Positions 13,672 through 21,346 of a stretch of 33,039 bases of DNA are shown piece after piece. The first letter of the stretch is position 1. Each line of letters opens with the position of its first letter. Under the pieces are notes generated by a model. The model worked only from the letters and a program-made list of their open reading frames with translations. It was not told where the DNA came from and did no database searches. The stretch lies in IMG/VR virus record IMGVR_UViG_3300025732_000155, positions 1 through 33,039 of that record; one strand, written 5' to 3'. Source of the DNA: a virus. The position numbers and the translations under genes were made by a program.

Positions 13672-14641
13672 TTCAAAAGCATTAGCCGAAATTCTAGCAG
13701 ATAAACTCATCAAGGGTGAGTTAGCGGACTTGAAAGACTTGTCTGTAGAAAGTTTGATTGACTCTTCTGTTGAAGAGGCTCCTAAAGAAGAAGAGGAGAT
13801 TGTAAAGCCTAAACTTGAAATGGATCCTTCCCTGTATATGGAGATTGGTGACTGTTTCATGGTCCAGCAGGCAATCCACAAGTTGCTGGTACGTAACGTA
13901 AAGGCTGGCGTAAATACCATGTTGTTGGGTCCCACTGGCGTGGGCAAAACGGAGTTGGTTGCCAACATCGCCCGCGAGACAGACATGCCATTAACGATAT
14001 TCGATATGGGTACCATGACGGACCCTATCATGTCCTTGGTAGGTACTCACGCAATCGAGGTTAAGGATGGTATCACCACTTCAACATTCAAGCGTTCCAG
14101 GTTTTCTGAGGTTATCCAGAAACCAGGCATTGTCCTTTTGGACGAGATATCGCGTGCAAGCGCAGCAGCCAATAATCTGCTGTTCCCATGCCTTGACTTC
14201 CGTAGGACTCTTGCCATGGAGTATGATTTCACAGACAATACTCCTGTGGAGATACATCCTGATTGCGTATTCATCAGTACCGCGAATCTTGGTTCCCAGT
14301 ATACTGGTACCCACAAGCTTGACCGCGCATTGGTTGATCGCTTCATGACCATCGAGATTGATCCTCTGGGAACAGACAGCATCAAAAAGATCGTGAAGCA
14401 CAACTATCCTGAGATCAAAGCGCCTCAGCGTAACAGCATTGTAAAATGCTATGACGCGATCAACGCTGCGCATGACGAGTATAAGATCTCGTTCAATTTG
14501 TCGTTGCGTCACCTCAAGATTATCTGCGGCATGGTCGTGGATGGATTCACCATCTACGATTCATTCTACATGGTATGCAAGGGCGTAGGCAACAAGGATG
14601 GTGTCAAAGCCATCGAAACTATTCTAAACGATATCAAATGA
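13655..14641 (+). CDS. MoxR/CobS-type AAA+ ATPase 1
   Basis: 328 aa. Walker A GPTGVGKT at 92-99, Walker B IVLLDE at 159-164, sensor 1 FISTAN at 205-210 and a DRALVDRF arginine-finger segment. The acidic N-terminal 55 residues are variable. MoxR ATPases form rings that remodel proteins together with a VWA-domain partner. That partner is the next gene, overlapping by 4 nt. Phage copies are often annotated cobS because of similarity to a cobaltochelatase subunit, but no cobalamin genes are present here, so a chaperone role in virion or host takeover is more likely. ATG at 13655 or 13661. Confidence 0.85.
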   Translation: MIMKIDSKALAEILADKLIKGELADLKDLSVESLIDSSVEEAPKEEEEIVKPKLEMDPSLYMEIGDCFMVQQAIHKLLVRNVKAGVNTMLLGPTGVGKTELVANIARETDMPLTIFDMGTMTDPIMSLVGTHAIEVKDGITTSTFKRSRFSEVIQKPGIVLLDEISRASAAANNLLFPCLDFRRTLAMEYDFTDNTPVEIHPDCVFISTANLGSQYTGTHKLDRALVDRFMTIEIDPLGTDSIKKIVKHNYPEIKAPQRNSIVKCYDAINAAHDEYKISFNLSLRHLKIICGMVVDGFTIYDSFYMVCKGVGNKDGVKAIETILNDIK

Positions 14642-15954
14642 TAGGGTTTGGTTCTCATGGCTGGTCTTCCACGGGTTGGGAGACCAGCTTTTATGGCGGT
14701 TATGAACGTACATTGTATGACATGGCTGATGTCAAGGTTAATTATGACGTCAGGGTCTATACGAATACAAAATCCAGCATGTCATTCTATACTGGTCAGA
14801 AGCTTCTCAAGATGTTTCTGTTGAGGGTTAAAACCCTTAATCTTACTAGTCATTTGATGCATAAGTCCACGGTAGGTACAGCCAAATCCTGGGCTACATT
14901 TGGTAAGGAGAAGAAGGTCATCATCATCTCCCGCGAAGGCATCCAGAAGGCTTTGGATAGGGTCATCGAGAACGAGACGGAATTGAAGAATCTTTTTGAA
15001 CATTACAGGAAAGACATTCTTGACTCTGAGATCGAGTTCACCCTGAAGGACAAAAAGGATGATCCTGGAAAAAGCGATGCATCTATGGTTCTTGATATGA
15101 TTGAGGATACCAAAATAATGAAGCCATACAAGTCTTATGGTAGCATTTCTGGCGACAGCGATGTTCCAGATCCTCAATTCATCATCGAAGCCCATCGTAG
15201 TTCTGAATCCATTCTTAATTCCAAACAGGCTTTGTATGCCAAGCAGATAGTCGAGAAGCTTGACATCACCTTTGATCCAGACCGCGATGAGATCCATAGT
15301 CTGAAGCAAGGCAAATTGGATACTCGTAAACTTGCGGAAGCAGTGGCTCACAATGACCACATCTACTTCCGTACTGAAGAGGACCAGAAGACCAAGCCTT
15401 TCAGCGTAGTCATACTATGCGATGAGTCAGGTTCGATGCGTCATGATGGAAGGATGGAGAAGCAATATGAGCTTGTCAAGATCCTATATGCCGCATTCAG
15501 TGAGATCATGCCTCAGGACCGTATATCCATATATGGTCACAGCGGTGATGAGACTCCTGAGATCTATGTATATCAGGACAAATACAATCCTGGATTCACC
15601 AAGACCATAGATTGGATGACCAGACGTGACATGCGTGAGAACTATGATGGTCCAGTCGTTGAGACTCTTCATGAGCGTATCCGTTCCCAGACCAGCGACA
15701 ACATCCTGATGCTCATCATCAGCGATGGTCAGCCCGCTGGTGATCATAACTATGGTGGTCCAGAAGCGATGGCGGATTTGAAGCGTATCATTGAGAAATG
15801 CAAGCGCGACAACTTCGTGACCATGGGCATTGGCTTTGGTTTCTCTGGAGTTAAAGAGATCTATTCCTACAATACCGTCATAGATGATATGAAGGACGTT
15901 GTGGAGAAGACCACCACTCTGTTGAACAAGGTCGTGAAGACTGAATTCCAATAA
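14638..15954 (+). CDS. VWA-domain protein, CobT-like partner of ATPase 1
   Basis: 438 aa from the ATG at 14638 that overlaps the ATPase stop (ATGA). The N-terminal half is lysine-rich and helical. The C-terminal third is a von Willebrand A domain with the MIDAS metal site CDESGSM (residues 261-267) and the later LIISDGQPAG segment. In MoxR/VWA and CobS/CobT pairs this protein brings the substrate or metal ligand to the AAA+ ring. Coupled translation supports a complex. The operon is closed by a terminator at 15953-15989. Frames opening upstream (14575) are within the ATPase gene and are not used. Confidence 0.8.
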   Translation: MIGFGSHGWSSTGWETSFYGGYERTLYDMADVKVNYDVRVYTNTKSSMSFYTGQKLLKMFLLRVKTLNLTSHLMHKSTVGTAKSWATFGKEKKVIIISREGIQKALDRVIENETELKNLFEHYRKDILDSEIEFTLKDKKDDPGKSDASMVLDMIEDTKIMKPYKSYGSISGDSDVPDPQFIIEAHRSSESILNSKQALYAKQIVEKLDITFDPDRDEIHSLKQGKLDTRKLAEAVAHNDHIYFRTEEDQKTKPFSVVILCDESGSMRHDGRMEKQYELVKILYAAFSEIMPQDRISIYGHSGDETPEIYVYQDKYNPGFTKTIDWMTRRDMRENYDGPVVETLHERIRSQTSDNILMLIISDGQPAGDHNYGGPEAMADLKRIIEKCKRDNFVTMGIGFGFSGVKEIYSYNTVIDDMKDVVEKTTTLLNKVVKTEFQ

Positions 15955-15989
15955 GGGAAAGGGAGGGTTTTGCGCCCTCCCACCCTTTT
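15953..15989 (+). terminator. Terminator of the AAA+/VWA operon
   Basis: Inner 7-bp stem GGGAGGG/CCCTCCC (15961-15967 with 15975-15981), loop TTTTGCG, outer AAGGG/CCCTT pairing and a TTTT end. The loop contains the TTTG of the next promoter candidate. Confidence 0.85.
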
Positions 15990-15999
15990 ATTACATTTA
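15969..15999 (+). promoter_or_regulatory. Promoter candidate overlapping a terminator
   Basis: TTTG at 15969-15972 in the terminator loop, a 19-nt spacer, then TACATTTA at 15992-15999 (7 of 8 matches to TAnnTTTG). The ATG at 16004 follows after only 4 nt. Confidence 0.45.
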
Positions 16000-16003
16000 C
16001 CTC

Positions 16004-16336
16004 ATGGAAGATAAAACACCATTCTTTACCAAATCAAAGGAGAAGTTCGAAACCAGTACCATTGAGGCGTGGGGCATGCTACGCAGGCATTACATAGGAC
16101 TGAAAGGTCTTGGCGCCCGCGATATGCCTGACCGCAAGTACAAGAAACTCTGGGACTACGAACAGTACCTTGTCAGAACCCTAAAAAGGTTGGAGGAAAT
16201 ACCTGCTCTTATGATTATTGCTGAAGAGGAAAAAAAAGTATCTTTGGTTGATAAACCTTGTAATCCAGTCCAATACCTCGGACCATGCGAAGCGATAATC
16301 AAGACGATAAAGGACCCTACTGGGTATGGTTCCTGA
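16004..16336 (+). CDS. Hypothetical protein
   Basis: 110 aa, basic and helical (AWGMLRRHYIGLKGLG; LWDYEQYLVRTLKRLEEIP), cytoplasmic, not recognised. It appears to be the first gene of a long run of small genes reaching past 21 kb. The ATG stands 4 nt after a strong -7 box match, so its mRNA may be leaderless. Its 3' end overlaps the following small membrane gene by 52 nt in another frame. Confidence 0.6.
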   Translation: MEDKTPFFTKSKEKFETSTIEAWGMLRRHYIGLKGLGARDMPDRKYKKLWDYEQYLVRTLKRLEEIPALMIIAEEEKKVSLVDKPCNPVQYLGPCEAIIKTIKDPTGYGS

Positions 16337-16392
16337 TAGTTCTGTTTGTAATAGTATTTTGGACTACCATTCTTTGGCTGATCTTTAAATGA
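16285..16392 (+). CDS. Small membrane peptide
   Basis: 35 aa (MRSDNQDDKGPYW) with one very hydrophobic, Trp/Phe-rich transmembrane helix (FLIVLFVIVFWTTILWLIF) and acidic N-terminus. Its stop overlaps the next start (ATGATG at 16389). The gene is nested in the 3' end of the upstream frame; the clean membrane profile and the stop/start overlap argue that it is real. Confidence 0.5.
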   Translation: MRSDNQDDKGPYWVWFLIVLFVIVFWTTILWLIFK

Positions 16393-16601
16393 TGCTTGAA
16401 TTCAAACAACCCATACCCGTTATTCTTCCTGATGGTAAGGAAGGATACGCGATTTACGTGACCAACAGCGGCATGTACGAGAATGATGTATGGACCGTTG
16501 TCCACTGTGATAACGGTATAGTCAGACATTACGCCACGGATCAAATCAAGATCCATAGAAACGCCACATTCGGTATTAGGAAGGAAACCAAAATCTATTG
16601 A
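16389..16601 (+). CDS. Small hypothetical beta-type protein
   Basis: 70 aa (MMLEFKQPIPVILPDGKEG), compact, with alternating strands (GYAIYVTNSGMYEND; WTVVHCDNGIVRHYA) as in small SH3-like barrels. Starts at tandem ATGs overlapping the stop of the membrane peptide. Not recognised. Confidence 0.55.
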   Translation: MMLEFKQPIPVILPDGKEGYAIYVTNSGMYENDVWTVVHCDNGIVRHYATDQIKIHRNATFGIRKETKIY

Positions 16602-16602
16602 G

Positions 16603-16782
16603 ATGAAGAACGAAATACTTTATGATTACATGTTCCACTTCAACCCGCATGATCAGTTATGGTATGCGTTCAGAAGGGAAGACGCCACTGCATACTGGAG
16701 CGACAGAAACTCTGTCAAATCCTTACTCAAAGCAAAGGATGTCAAGACCATCCTGGGATTTCTTAAAAAAGAAGACAAATGA
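16603..16782 (+). CDS. Small hypothetical protein
   Basis: 59 aa (MKNEILYDYMFHFNPHDQLW). It reads like a short two-part helix protein with a Trp/Tyr-rich centre (YAFRREDATAYWSDRNS) and a basic helix at the end. One nt separates it from the preceding stop and it overlaps the next start by 4 nt (ATGA at 16779). Not recognised. Confidence 0.6.
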   Translation: MKNEILYDYMFHFNPHDQLWYAFRREDATAYWSDRNSVKSLLKAKDVKTILGFLKKEDK

Positions 16783-17180
16783 AAAAGATCCTACTCTTTT
16801 TACTGTTACTATTACCTGGGTTGTCAATGTCGCAACCCTTGTTTGGATACACTCCCTCTCAGGTAAGGGAGAAATGGCCCAACTTTGATTGGGAATACCT
16901 TAAATGGGGAGAGCGCAAGGACAAGATGATGATGTCTTTTGTCGAAGATGATATCAGAGTGATATACTTCTTTGATGAGAATGACGAATCTGTCTTTACA
17001 AGCGTATGTCCATTGACGCAAGGAGAACTGCAGAGGATGGTTGAAATGTACAACAACAGGTATGTCATCATAGACAATACAACCTGGAAGTTCTACAACG
17101 ATGGAATGGTTTTCCTATGCACCCTTGAACAGACTGCTGATACCAAGAAATACTATTTTCTTTGGAAGCTGCAAAAATGA
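16779..17180 (+). CDS. Secreted hypothetical protein
   Basis: 133 aa with a Leu-rich Sec signal peptide (MKKILLFLLLLLPGLSMSQ). The mature part is beta-rich and aromatic, with repeated Tyr/Phe/Trp (YVIIDNTTWKFYNDGM) and two Cys that could pair in the periplasm. The pattern resembles small lipocalin- or BLIP-like domains but no family is claimed. Overlaps the upstream gene by 4 nt; a tRNA-like gene follows 7 nt after the stop. Confidence 0.6.
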   Translation: MKKILLFLLLLLPGLSMSQPLFGYTPSQVREKWPNFDWEYLKWGERKDKMMMSFVEDDIRVIYFFDENDESVFTSVCPLTQGELQRMVEMYNNRYVIIDNTTWKFYNDGMVFLCTLEQTADTKKYYFLWKLQK

Positions 17181-17187
17181 GAATACA

Positions 17188-17275
17188 GACCGATTGTCGT
17201 AAGCGGGAATGAATACCGCCTTGGGTAACGAAACTGCTAGGCAGTGTGATGGGGGTTCGAATCCCCCATCGGTCA
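17188..17275 (+). tRNA. tRNA-like gene 3, class II size, anticodon not resolved
   Basis: Perfect 7-bp acceptor (GACCGAT at 17188-17194 with ATCGGTC at 17268-17274), discriminator A, perfect T arm (GGGGG, TTCGAAT, CCCCC). A long variable arm (ACTGC, TAG, GCAGT) gives 88 nt, the size of Leu, Ser or Tyr tRNAs. The D-loop region includes AAGCGGG with a plausible G18-G19. The anticodon arm cannot be drawn normally: the best hairpin in that place is TACC, GCCTTG, GGTA with a 6-nt loop. CCA is not encoded. Confidence 0.55.
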
Positions 17276-17290
17276 CTTAAACAATACGTC

Positions 17291-17485
17291 ATGGCAGACA
17301 TAACTAAATGCATGGGCAGGAATTGCCCCCGTAAGAAAGACTGTTATAGATACACAGCTACTGAAAATCCTTTCAGACAATCCTACTTTACGGAGACTCC
17401 GTATAAGGATGGTAAATGTGATAAGTTCATGGAGATAGTTAAAGAGTCAAAGAAGAAATCACCTAAAAAACCTAATAAATCATGA
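17291..17485 (+). CDS. Small cysteine-rich protein
   Basis: 64 aa from the ATG at 17291 (MADITKCMGRNCP); an ATG upstream lies in the tRNA-like gene and is rejected. Four Cys in the pattern C-x4-C-x5-C and a later GKCDKF suggest a small zinc-binding fold. The tail is very basic (KESKKKSPKKPNKS), so nucleic-acid binding is possible. It overlaps the spanin-like gene by 4 nt. Not recognised. Confidence 0.55.
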   Translation: MADITKCMGRNCPRKKDCYRYTATENPFRQSYFTETPYKDGKCDKFMEIVKESKKKSPKKPNKS

Positions 17486-17832
17486 AGTACAAAATCCTAT
17501 CTTTGATACTAGGGATCATCTGCATCGTCCTGGGTATCAACTTCTACAGATTGCAGAAATTCAATAACGCGGTTGGTAAACCTGCTCCTTGTGCTGAGAC
17601 CGCGGAACTTGAGAAACTAAGGATGGAAAAACTATCCTGGATTGAAAGGGAAGAGGAATTCCTTAAGGAGAATGGTGCGCTCGTCACCGAGAACAACGAG
17701 TTGAAAATGCAAATCAACAGTAAAAAAACTCTAATCGTCTACAAAAATGTACAAAAACAGAAAATCGATGATGTTGCTAGCGAGTCTTACACTAGCGTTC
17801 TCCTCAAGCGCTATGGCGCAGCAAACCAGTGA
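17482..17832 (+). CDS. Inner spanin-like protein, pair A
   Basis: 116 aa. One N-terminal transmembrane helix (about residues 5-22, ILSLILGIICIVLGINFY) and a long charged coiled-coil region (EKLRMEKLSWIEREEEFLKE), ending IVYKNVQKQK and a polar tail. This N-in/C-out layout is that of Rz-type inner spanins, which span the periplasm to fuse inner and outer membranes at lysis. Its last 86 nt overlap the start of the next gene in another frame, as in Rz/Rz1 arrangements. A very similar gene pair lies on the minus strand at 22767-23436. Function is inferred from architecture. Confidence 0.55.
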   Translation: MKYKILSLILGIICIVLGINFYRLQKFNNAVGKPAPCAETAELEKLRMEKLSWIEREEEFLKENGALVTENNELKMQINSKKTLIVYKNVQKQKIDDVASESYTSVLLKRYGAANQ

Positions 17833-18184
17833 TACCTTGGTATACGTACCAGAGTATCTGATGGAGTCACTGATGTCTGACCTCAACCAATGCGATCTTG
17901 AACGTATGGAACTCAAGAAGGCAAAGGCTGAATTGGCTATCCTTTATGTGGACATGGCCAGAAAGGAAGCGGCGTTGAACAGTCTCAAGCGCGACCTGCA
18001 GAGCACACGTGAGTACAACGATACCTTGGCTGCGCAGAACATGCAGCTTGCGTTGGACAACGGTAAAGCCATGAAGAACATGAAACATAAACGCAGTTTC
18101 TGGCGTGTTTCAACGTTCGCTGCAATCCTTGGTGCGTTTGGAGTACATTACAATTGGAAGGAATCATGGATAAAGTTCGATTGA
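17747..18184 (+). CDS. Spanin partner-like envelope protein, pair A
   Basis: 145 aa. Signal peptide at residues 1-25 (MMLLASLTLAFSSSAMAQQ), then a heptad-rich coiled coil with many Lys/Glu/Leu, then a C-terminal hydrophobic helix (WRVSTFAAILGAFGVHY). There is no lipobox, unlike classical outer spanins. The gene starts inside the inner-spanin-like gene with an 86-nt overlap. It shares order of features and local wording (AQ..DT near the mature N-terminus) with the partner of pair B, so the two are probably paralogous. Lysis is the likely job; a two-membrane exclusion device is an alternative. Confidence 0.5.
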   Translation: MYKNRKSMMLLASLTLAFSSSAMAQQTSDTLVYVPEYLMESLMSDLNQCDLERMELKKAKAELAILYVDMARKEAALNSLKRDLQSTREYNDTLAAQNMQLALDNGKAMKNMKHKRSFWRVSTFAAILGAFGVHYNWKESWIKFD

Positions 18185-18408
18185 CGTTGTCCTTGATCAT
18201 TGTTGGACTGGTGGTTTACATATTCGTGAACCACCGCTCCATCAACAAGATCGAGAGATACAATGAATTGCTTTCAGATTATACCTATGTATACGGAGGC
18301 CAACTCAAGTTTGGCTATTCCATACCGTTAGAGGTTGATTACATCCAGAATGACACCCTCTATTTGATAACCAGTGAAACAAAACAATCAAACCAAATTA
18401 TCAAATGA
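18166..18408 (+). CDS. Small membrane-anchored protein
   Basis: 80 aa from the ATG at 18166; the frame opens with TTG at 18154 but ATG is preferred. An N-terminal transmembrane helix (LTLSLIIVGLVVYIFVNH) is followed by a polar periplasmic domain of about 55 aa with beta-type segments (QLKFGYSIPLEVDYI). It overlaps both neighbours. Not recognised. Confidence 0.55.
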   Translation: MDKVRLTLSLIIVGLVVYIFVNHRSINKIERYNELLSDYTYVYGGQLKFGYSIPLEVDYIQNDTLYLITSETKQSNQIIK

Positions 18409-18782
18409 AGACAGTGCTTTACATTTTCCTTGGTCTGTTTTGCCTTTACCTAATAGGTAAATGCAACTCACCATCTGCAGAATCTCAAGAAGAGAAAAAA
18501 GATGAGAGAGTCGAGCTCACCGCTGAACAGTCAAACCTTTTGACTGACACGGAACTTGATGGAAACATCGATGTAAAGGAGTTTGACAACGAAGTATGGG
18601 TCAAACCCTTGTTATGGAACATGTGTAACTTTCAGGCTAAAAGCAATCTTGCTTATCTATCCGCCATCAAATGCGGCAACGCACAAGGTAGTACTGATTA
18701 CTCTTGTACGGTTTACGACATGATGACTGGCAAGAAGCTGGCCAAATGGGATGAACTATGGGGATTTGAAATGGAAGACTAA
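18405..18782 (+). CDS. Exported hypothetical protein
   Basis: 125 aa with a short hydrophobic N-terminal segment (VLYIFLGLFCLYLIG) just before Cys 20. The residues before that Cys (IGKC) do not make a good lipobox, so it may be a membrane anchor rather than a lipoprotein. The rest is acidic, then a compact C-terminal part with three further Cys and several Trp (ELWGFEMED). Overlaps the upstream gene by 4 nt. Not recognised. Confidence 0.55.
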   Translation: MKTVLYIFLGLFCLYLIGKCNSPSAESQEEKKDERVELTAEQSNLLTDTELDGNIDVKEFDNEVWVKPLLWNMCNFQAKSNLAYLSAIKCGNAQGSTDYSCTVYDMMTGKKLAKWDELWGFEMED

Positions 18783-18793
18783 AACTCAAGAAG

Positions 18794-19312
18794 ATGGAAG
18801 AAAACACAACTCCTCCTGTACAACAGGAAAAACCCTGGGTGGGTTACCTCATTCTGGCAATCGTACTTGTATTGCTGTTCCAGATGTTCTCTTACTGTAC
18901 AAAACATGATGACTCCGTTGCAAATGAGAAAGAGGCTTTCAAGTCCTCTTCTGGAATAGGATACAGGTTCTTGAAGAAGAACAGCAGCTATGGAAAGTAT
19001 GATACTCCATGGAAGAATTATCTTTACAGAAGTTACGCCTATGAGATAACCAACTTTGACAAGAACAATCCTCAATGCTGGCAGGATCTTTATGACCTGG
19101 GAGAGTCAGTCTCAACCAAGACAGACAAGAACTCCAAGCTGATGACCACAATGGTTTATTTTTTCCTTCCTTCGGATTCTCTGAGGTTGCAGGATGAAGA
19201 CAATTGGAACATGACTTGGGATGAGTCACAAGACAGTCTATGGATTGGTAACTATCTATGGCTTTCTGGCAATGGACATAAAGAACTTATAAAAGGTGTG
19301 AATTACAGATGA
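18794..19312 (+). CDS. Membrane-anchored hypothetical protein
   Basis: 172 aa. After a polar, Pro-rich N-terminus one transmembrane helix (VGYLILAIVLVLLFQMFSYC, about residues 16-35) anchors a periplasmic domain of about 135 aa rich in Tyr, Trp and Asp (NPQCWQDLYDLGESV; WIGNYLWLSGNG). Not recognised. Overlaps the next gene by 4 nt. It is the largest of the envelope proteins in this run. Confidence 0.6.
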   Translation: MEENTTPPVQQEKPWVGYLILAIVLVLLFQMFSYCTKHDDSVANEKEAFKSSSGIGYRFLKKNSSYGKYDTPWKNYLYRSYAYEITNFDKNNPQCWQDLYDLGESVSTKTDKNSKLMTTMVYFFLPSDSLRLQDEDNWNMTWDESQDSLWIGNYLWLSGNGHKELIKGVNYR

Positions 19313-19548
19313 CACCACAAGAGACCGCTGAAAGAATCGTCCTGGACCACCTGAAACAATTAGGTGGTGCGGGCGGTCTCATCCCTAAACTAGGGAACAT
19401 GGCGCTTGCCAAACAGATCGCTCATTATACGGTGTTCAAGATAATCGATGAACTCAGGGTTCACTTCCAGAACTGTTATGAAGGGATTGAAAGACTCGAG
19501 TATTGGAAAGAAGTAAAAAGAAACATAGATGACGCCTTTGAAAACTAA
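19309..19548 (+). CDS. Small helical protein
   Basis: 79 aa (MTPQETAERIVLDHLKQLGG), helical throughout, with no signal or membrane segment. It overlaps the helicase gene by 20 nt, so it could be a translationally coupled partner of the helicase. Not recognised. Confidence 0.55.
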   Translation: MTPQETAERIVLDHLKQLGGAGGLIPKLGNMALAKQIAHYTVFKIIDELRVHFQNCYEGIERLEYWKEVKRNIDDAFEN

Positions 19549-20617
19549 GGATGATGTACAGGAACAAGCCCTAGAGGCCATTGCAAATAAAGAAAGATGC
19601 AGCGTAGGCATATCGATGGGCGTAGGTAAGACCCTGATAGGCCTGAAACACATGGCGAGGAACTATACTGATTATTCAAGGTTCCTTGTAGTAGCTCCCA
19701 AGAAAAGCATATTCCAGTCCTGGAAGGATGATGCGGTCAAATTCGGTTATTCCTACCTTCTGGACCATGTAACCTTCACAACCTATCTCAGTTTATCAAA
19801 GCAGGATGGGGAATACGATGTGGTATACCTTGACGAATGTCATAGTCTACTGTACAGCCACGCTGACTGGCTGGCCGCTCATAAGGGAAAGATACTGGGA
19901 CTGACTGGTACTCCTCCCAAGATGACCAAAAGCGAGAAGGGCGAGATGATGGAAAGATTCTGCCCTGTCATTTACAAGTATGTTGTAGACTCCGCCATCG
20001 ATGACAAGATCTTGAACGATTACACAATCGTGATGCATCCTGTGAGATTGGACATACGGAAGAACGTAAAGGTCTCCAAGAACGGGAAGACCTGGTATAC
20101 AAGCGAAGAGGACTCATACGAGTTCTGGACCAACAGGCTTGATTCATGTAAAACCCAAAAGCAGACCCATATAACAAGGATCATGCGCATGCGTGCCCTT
20201 ATGGACTTTGCAAGCAAGGAAGCCTATGCGGCGGAACTGTTCAGAAGCACCGATGACAAATGCATACTGTTCGCTAATACGCAAGATCAGGCTGACAGGT
20301 TATGTCCTTATAGTTATCATAGTGGTAATCCTGATTCCGAGGATAACCTTGAGAAGTTTAAATCTGGACAGATAAACAAATTAAGTGCAGTACTCCAATT
20401 GAACGAGGGTGTCAACATACCTGACCTCAAAGAAGGTATCATCATGCACGCCTATGGAAACGAGCGTAAGTCAAGCCAGAGAATAGGTCGACTCTTGCGT
20501 CTCAACCCTGATGAGAAAGCCATAGTTCATATACTTTATTACAAGTATACCATTGACGAACACTGGGTTAGACAAGCGTTGGAAGATTTTGACGTGGATA
20601 AGATCATCTGGAAATAA
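19529..20617 (+). CDS. Superfamily 2 DNA/RNA helicase
   Basis: 362 aa. Motif I SMGVGKT at 29-35, motif II DECH at 102-105, motif III LTGTPP at 125-130, and motif VI QRIGRLLR at 317-324; a Q-like QEQALEAI lies at the N-terminus. These are the two RecA-like lobes of an SF2 enzyme, of the short kind seen in T4 UvsW-like and other phage recombination helicases. It would use ATP to unwind branched DNA or R-loops, or to move along duplex DNA. At 362 aa it has no large extra domain. Starts 20 nt inside the small upstream gene. Confidence 0.85.
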   Translation: MTPLKTKDDVQEQALEAIANKERCSVGISMGVGKTLIGLKHMARNYTDYSRFLVVAPKKSIFQSWKDDAVKFGYSYLLDHVTFTTYLSLSKQDGEYDVVYLDECHSLLYSHADWLAAHKGKILGLTGTPPKMTKSEKGEMMERFCPVIYKYVVDSAIDDKILNDYTIVMHPVRLDIRKNVKVSKNGKTWYTSEEDSYEFWTNRLDSCKTQKQTHITRIMRMRALMDFASKEAYAAELFRSTDDKCILFANTQDQADRLCPYSYHSGNPDSEDNLEKFKSGQINKLSAVLQLNEGVNIPDLKEGIIMHAYGNERKSSQRIGRLLRLNPDEKAIVHILYYKYTIDEHWVRQALEDFDVDKIIWK

Positions 20618-20644
20618 CATTTATATTAGCAAAAAATCTCTCGC

Positions 20645-20944
20645 ATGCCAGCAACAACTTTATGGATTACGGACTCTGAAAAGGAGGCCAGAATCATGTT
20701 TATAACCACTACATATGATGAAGGTGGTTTCACATTGAATATTTACGGTTGTGATGAAGACTTCATCCCCAAGGGCGAACCTGTAACCAGGGAGCTCACG
20801 GGAGACGAAGCTGATTACCATCGCAACTTGCGCAAAGACGCTTCTGAAAAAGGACATTTTGTATCAGGACACAGTACTAATCCTGAATGGAATCCTGGTT
20901 ATGTAGCTCCAGAAAACCAGACAGGAGGACACTATGGCTGTTAA
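20645..20944 (+). CDS. Hypothetical protein
   Basis: 99 aa from the ATG at 20645, or 82 aa from the ATG at 20696, which has AAGGAGG 11 nt before it; this is the only strong Shine-Dalgarno-like sequence noticed in the window. Beta-type start (MFITTTYDEGGFTLNIYG), acidic and His-containing second half, ending GGHYGC. Not recognised. It overlaps the next gene by 11 nt. Confidence 0.5.
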   Translation: MPATTLWITDSEKEARIMFITTTYDEGGFTLNIYGCDEDFIPKGEPVTRELTGDEADYHRNLRKDASEKGHFVSGHSTNPEWNPGYVAPENQTGGHYGC

Positions 20945-21056
20945 TACAATCATAGTCATACTACTCATGTTCATGGCGGTAATGGTTGTAGCAGCCTGGT
21001 TCTTTGATAAATGGCGTAATCAAGATGATGATGACGATTGGGAGCCCTACGGATGA
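20934..21056 (+). CDS. Small membrane peptide
   Basis: 40 aa: MAVNTIIVILLMFMAVMVVA gives one transmembrane helix, followed by WFFDKW and a strongly acidic tail (QDDDDDWEPYG). Overlaps both neighbours by stop/start sharing (ATGA at 21053). Holin-like in size, but no family can be named. Confidence 0.55.
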   Translation: MAVNTIIVILLMFMAVMVVAAWFFDKWRNQDDDDDWEPYG

Positions 21057-21346
21057 AACTACCATTTAAAGTCATATGCATCCACGATCAGGACAGACCC
21101 AACGACATACCTACATCAAGGTGGGTTGTCAAGGGTAAGGAGTACACTGTCATAACCGTGGAACGAATGAACATGCATAACGGAATGATCGCCTATGAAC
21201 TTGATGAGATTGATCTTCAAGAATGTTGTTTTCCGTATACTCGTTTTGCTGCTTGGAGGTTTGCAATTCCTCTTTCACAGTTTACCCAGGAGCATAAGGA
21301 GGATACGGTCCCAGCTGAAGAAGAATTAGAACTTGTTGAATTATGA
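21053..21346 (+). CDS. Small hypothetical beta-barrel-like protein
   Basis: 97 aa from the ATG at 21053, which overlaps the preceding stop; the frame opens upstream with TTG at 21038. Alternating strands (PFKVICIHDQD; WVVKGKEYTVITVERM; GMIAYELDEIDL) suggest a small SH3/OB-type barrel, and the tail is acidic (PAEEELELVEL). Not recognised. Confidence 0.55.
   Translation: MKLPFKVICIHDQDRPNDIPTSRWVVKGKEYTVITVERMNMHNGMIAYELDEIDLQECCFPYTRFAAWRFAIPLSQFTQEHKEDTVPAEEELELVEL

Noticed and set aside
14575-14637. Upstream extension of the VWA gene
   Set aside because: It lies within the ATPase coding sequence; the ATG at 14638 forms the usual ATGA overlap.
13655-15954. Cobalamin biosynthesis genes cobS and cobT
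   Set aside because: The similarity reflects the general MoxR/VWA partnership. No CobN or other cobalamin genes occur in the window, so metal chelation is not supported.
17747-17832. Programmed frameshift joining the two spanin-like frames of pair A
   Set aside because: The second frame has its own ATG and a complete signal peptide in the overlap, which would be pointless in a fusion; no slippery site was noticed.
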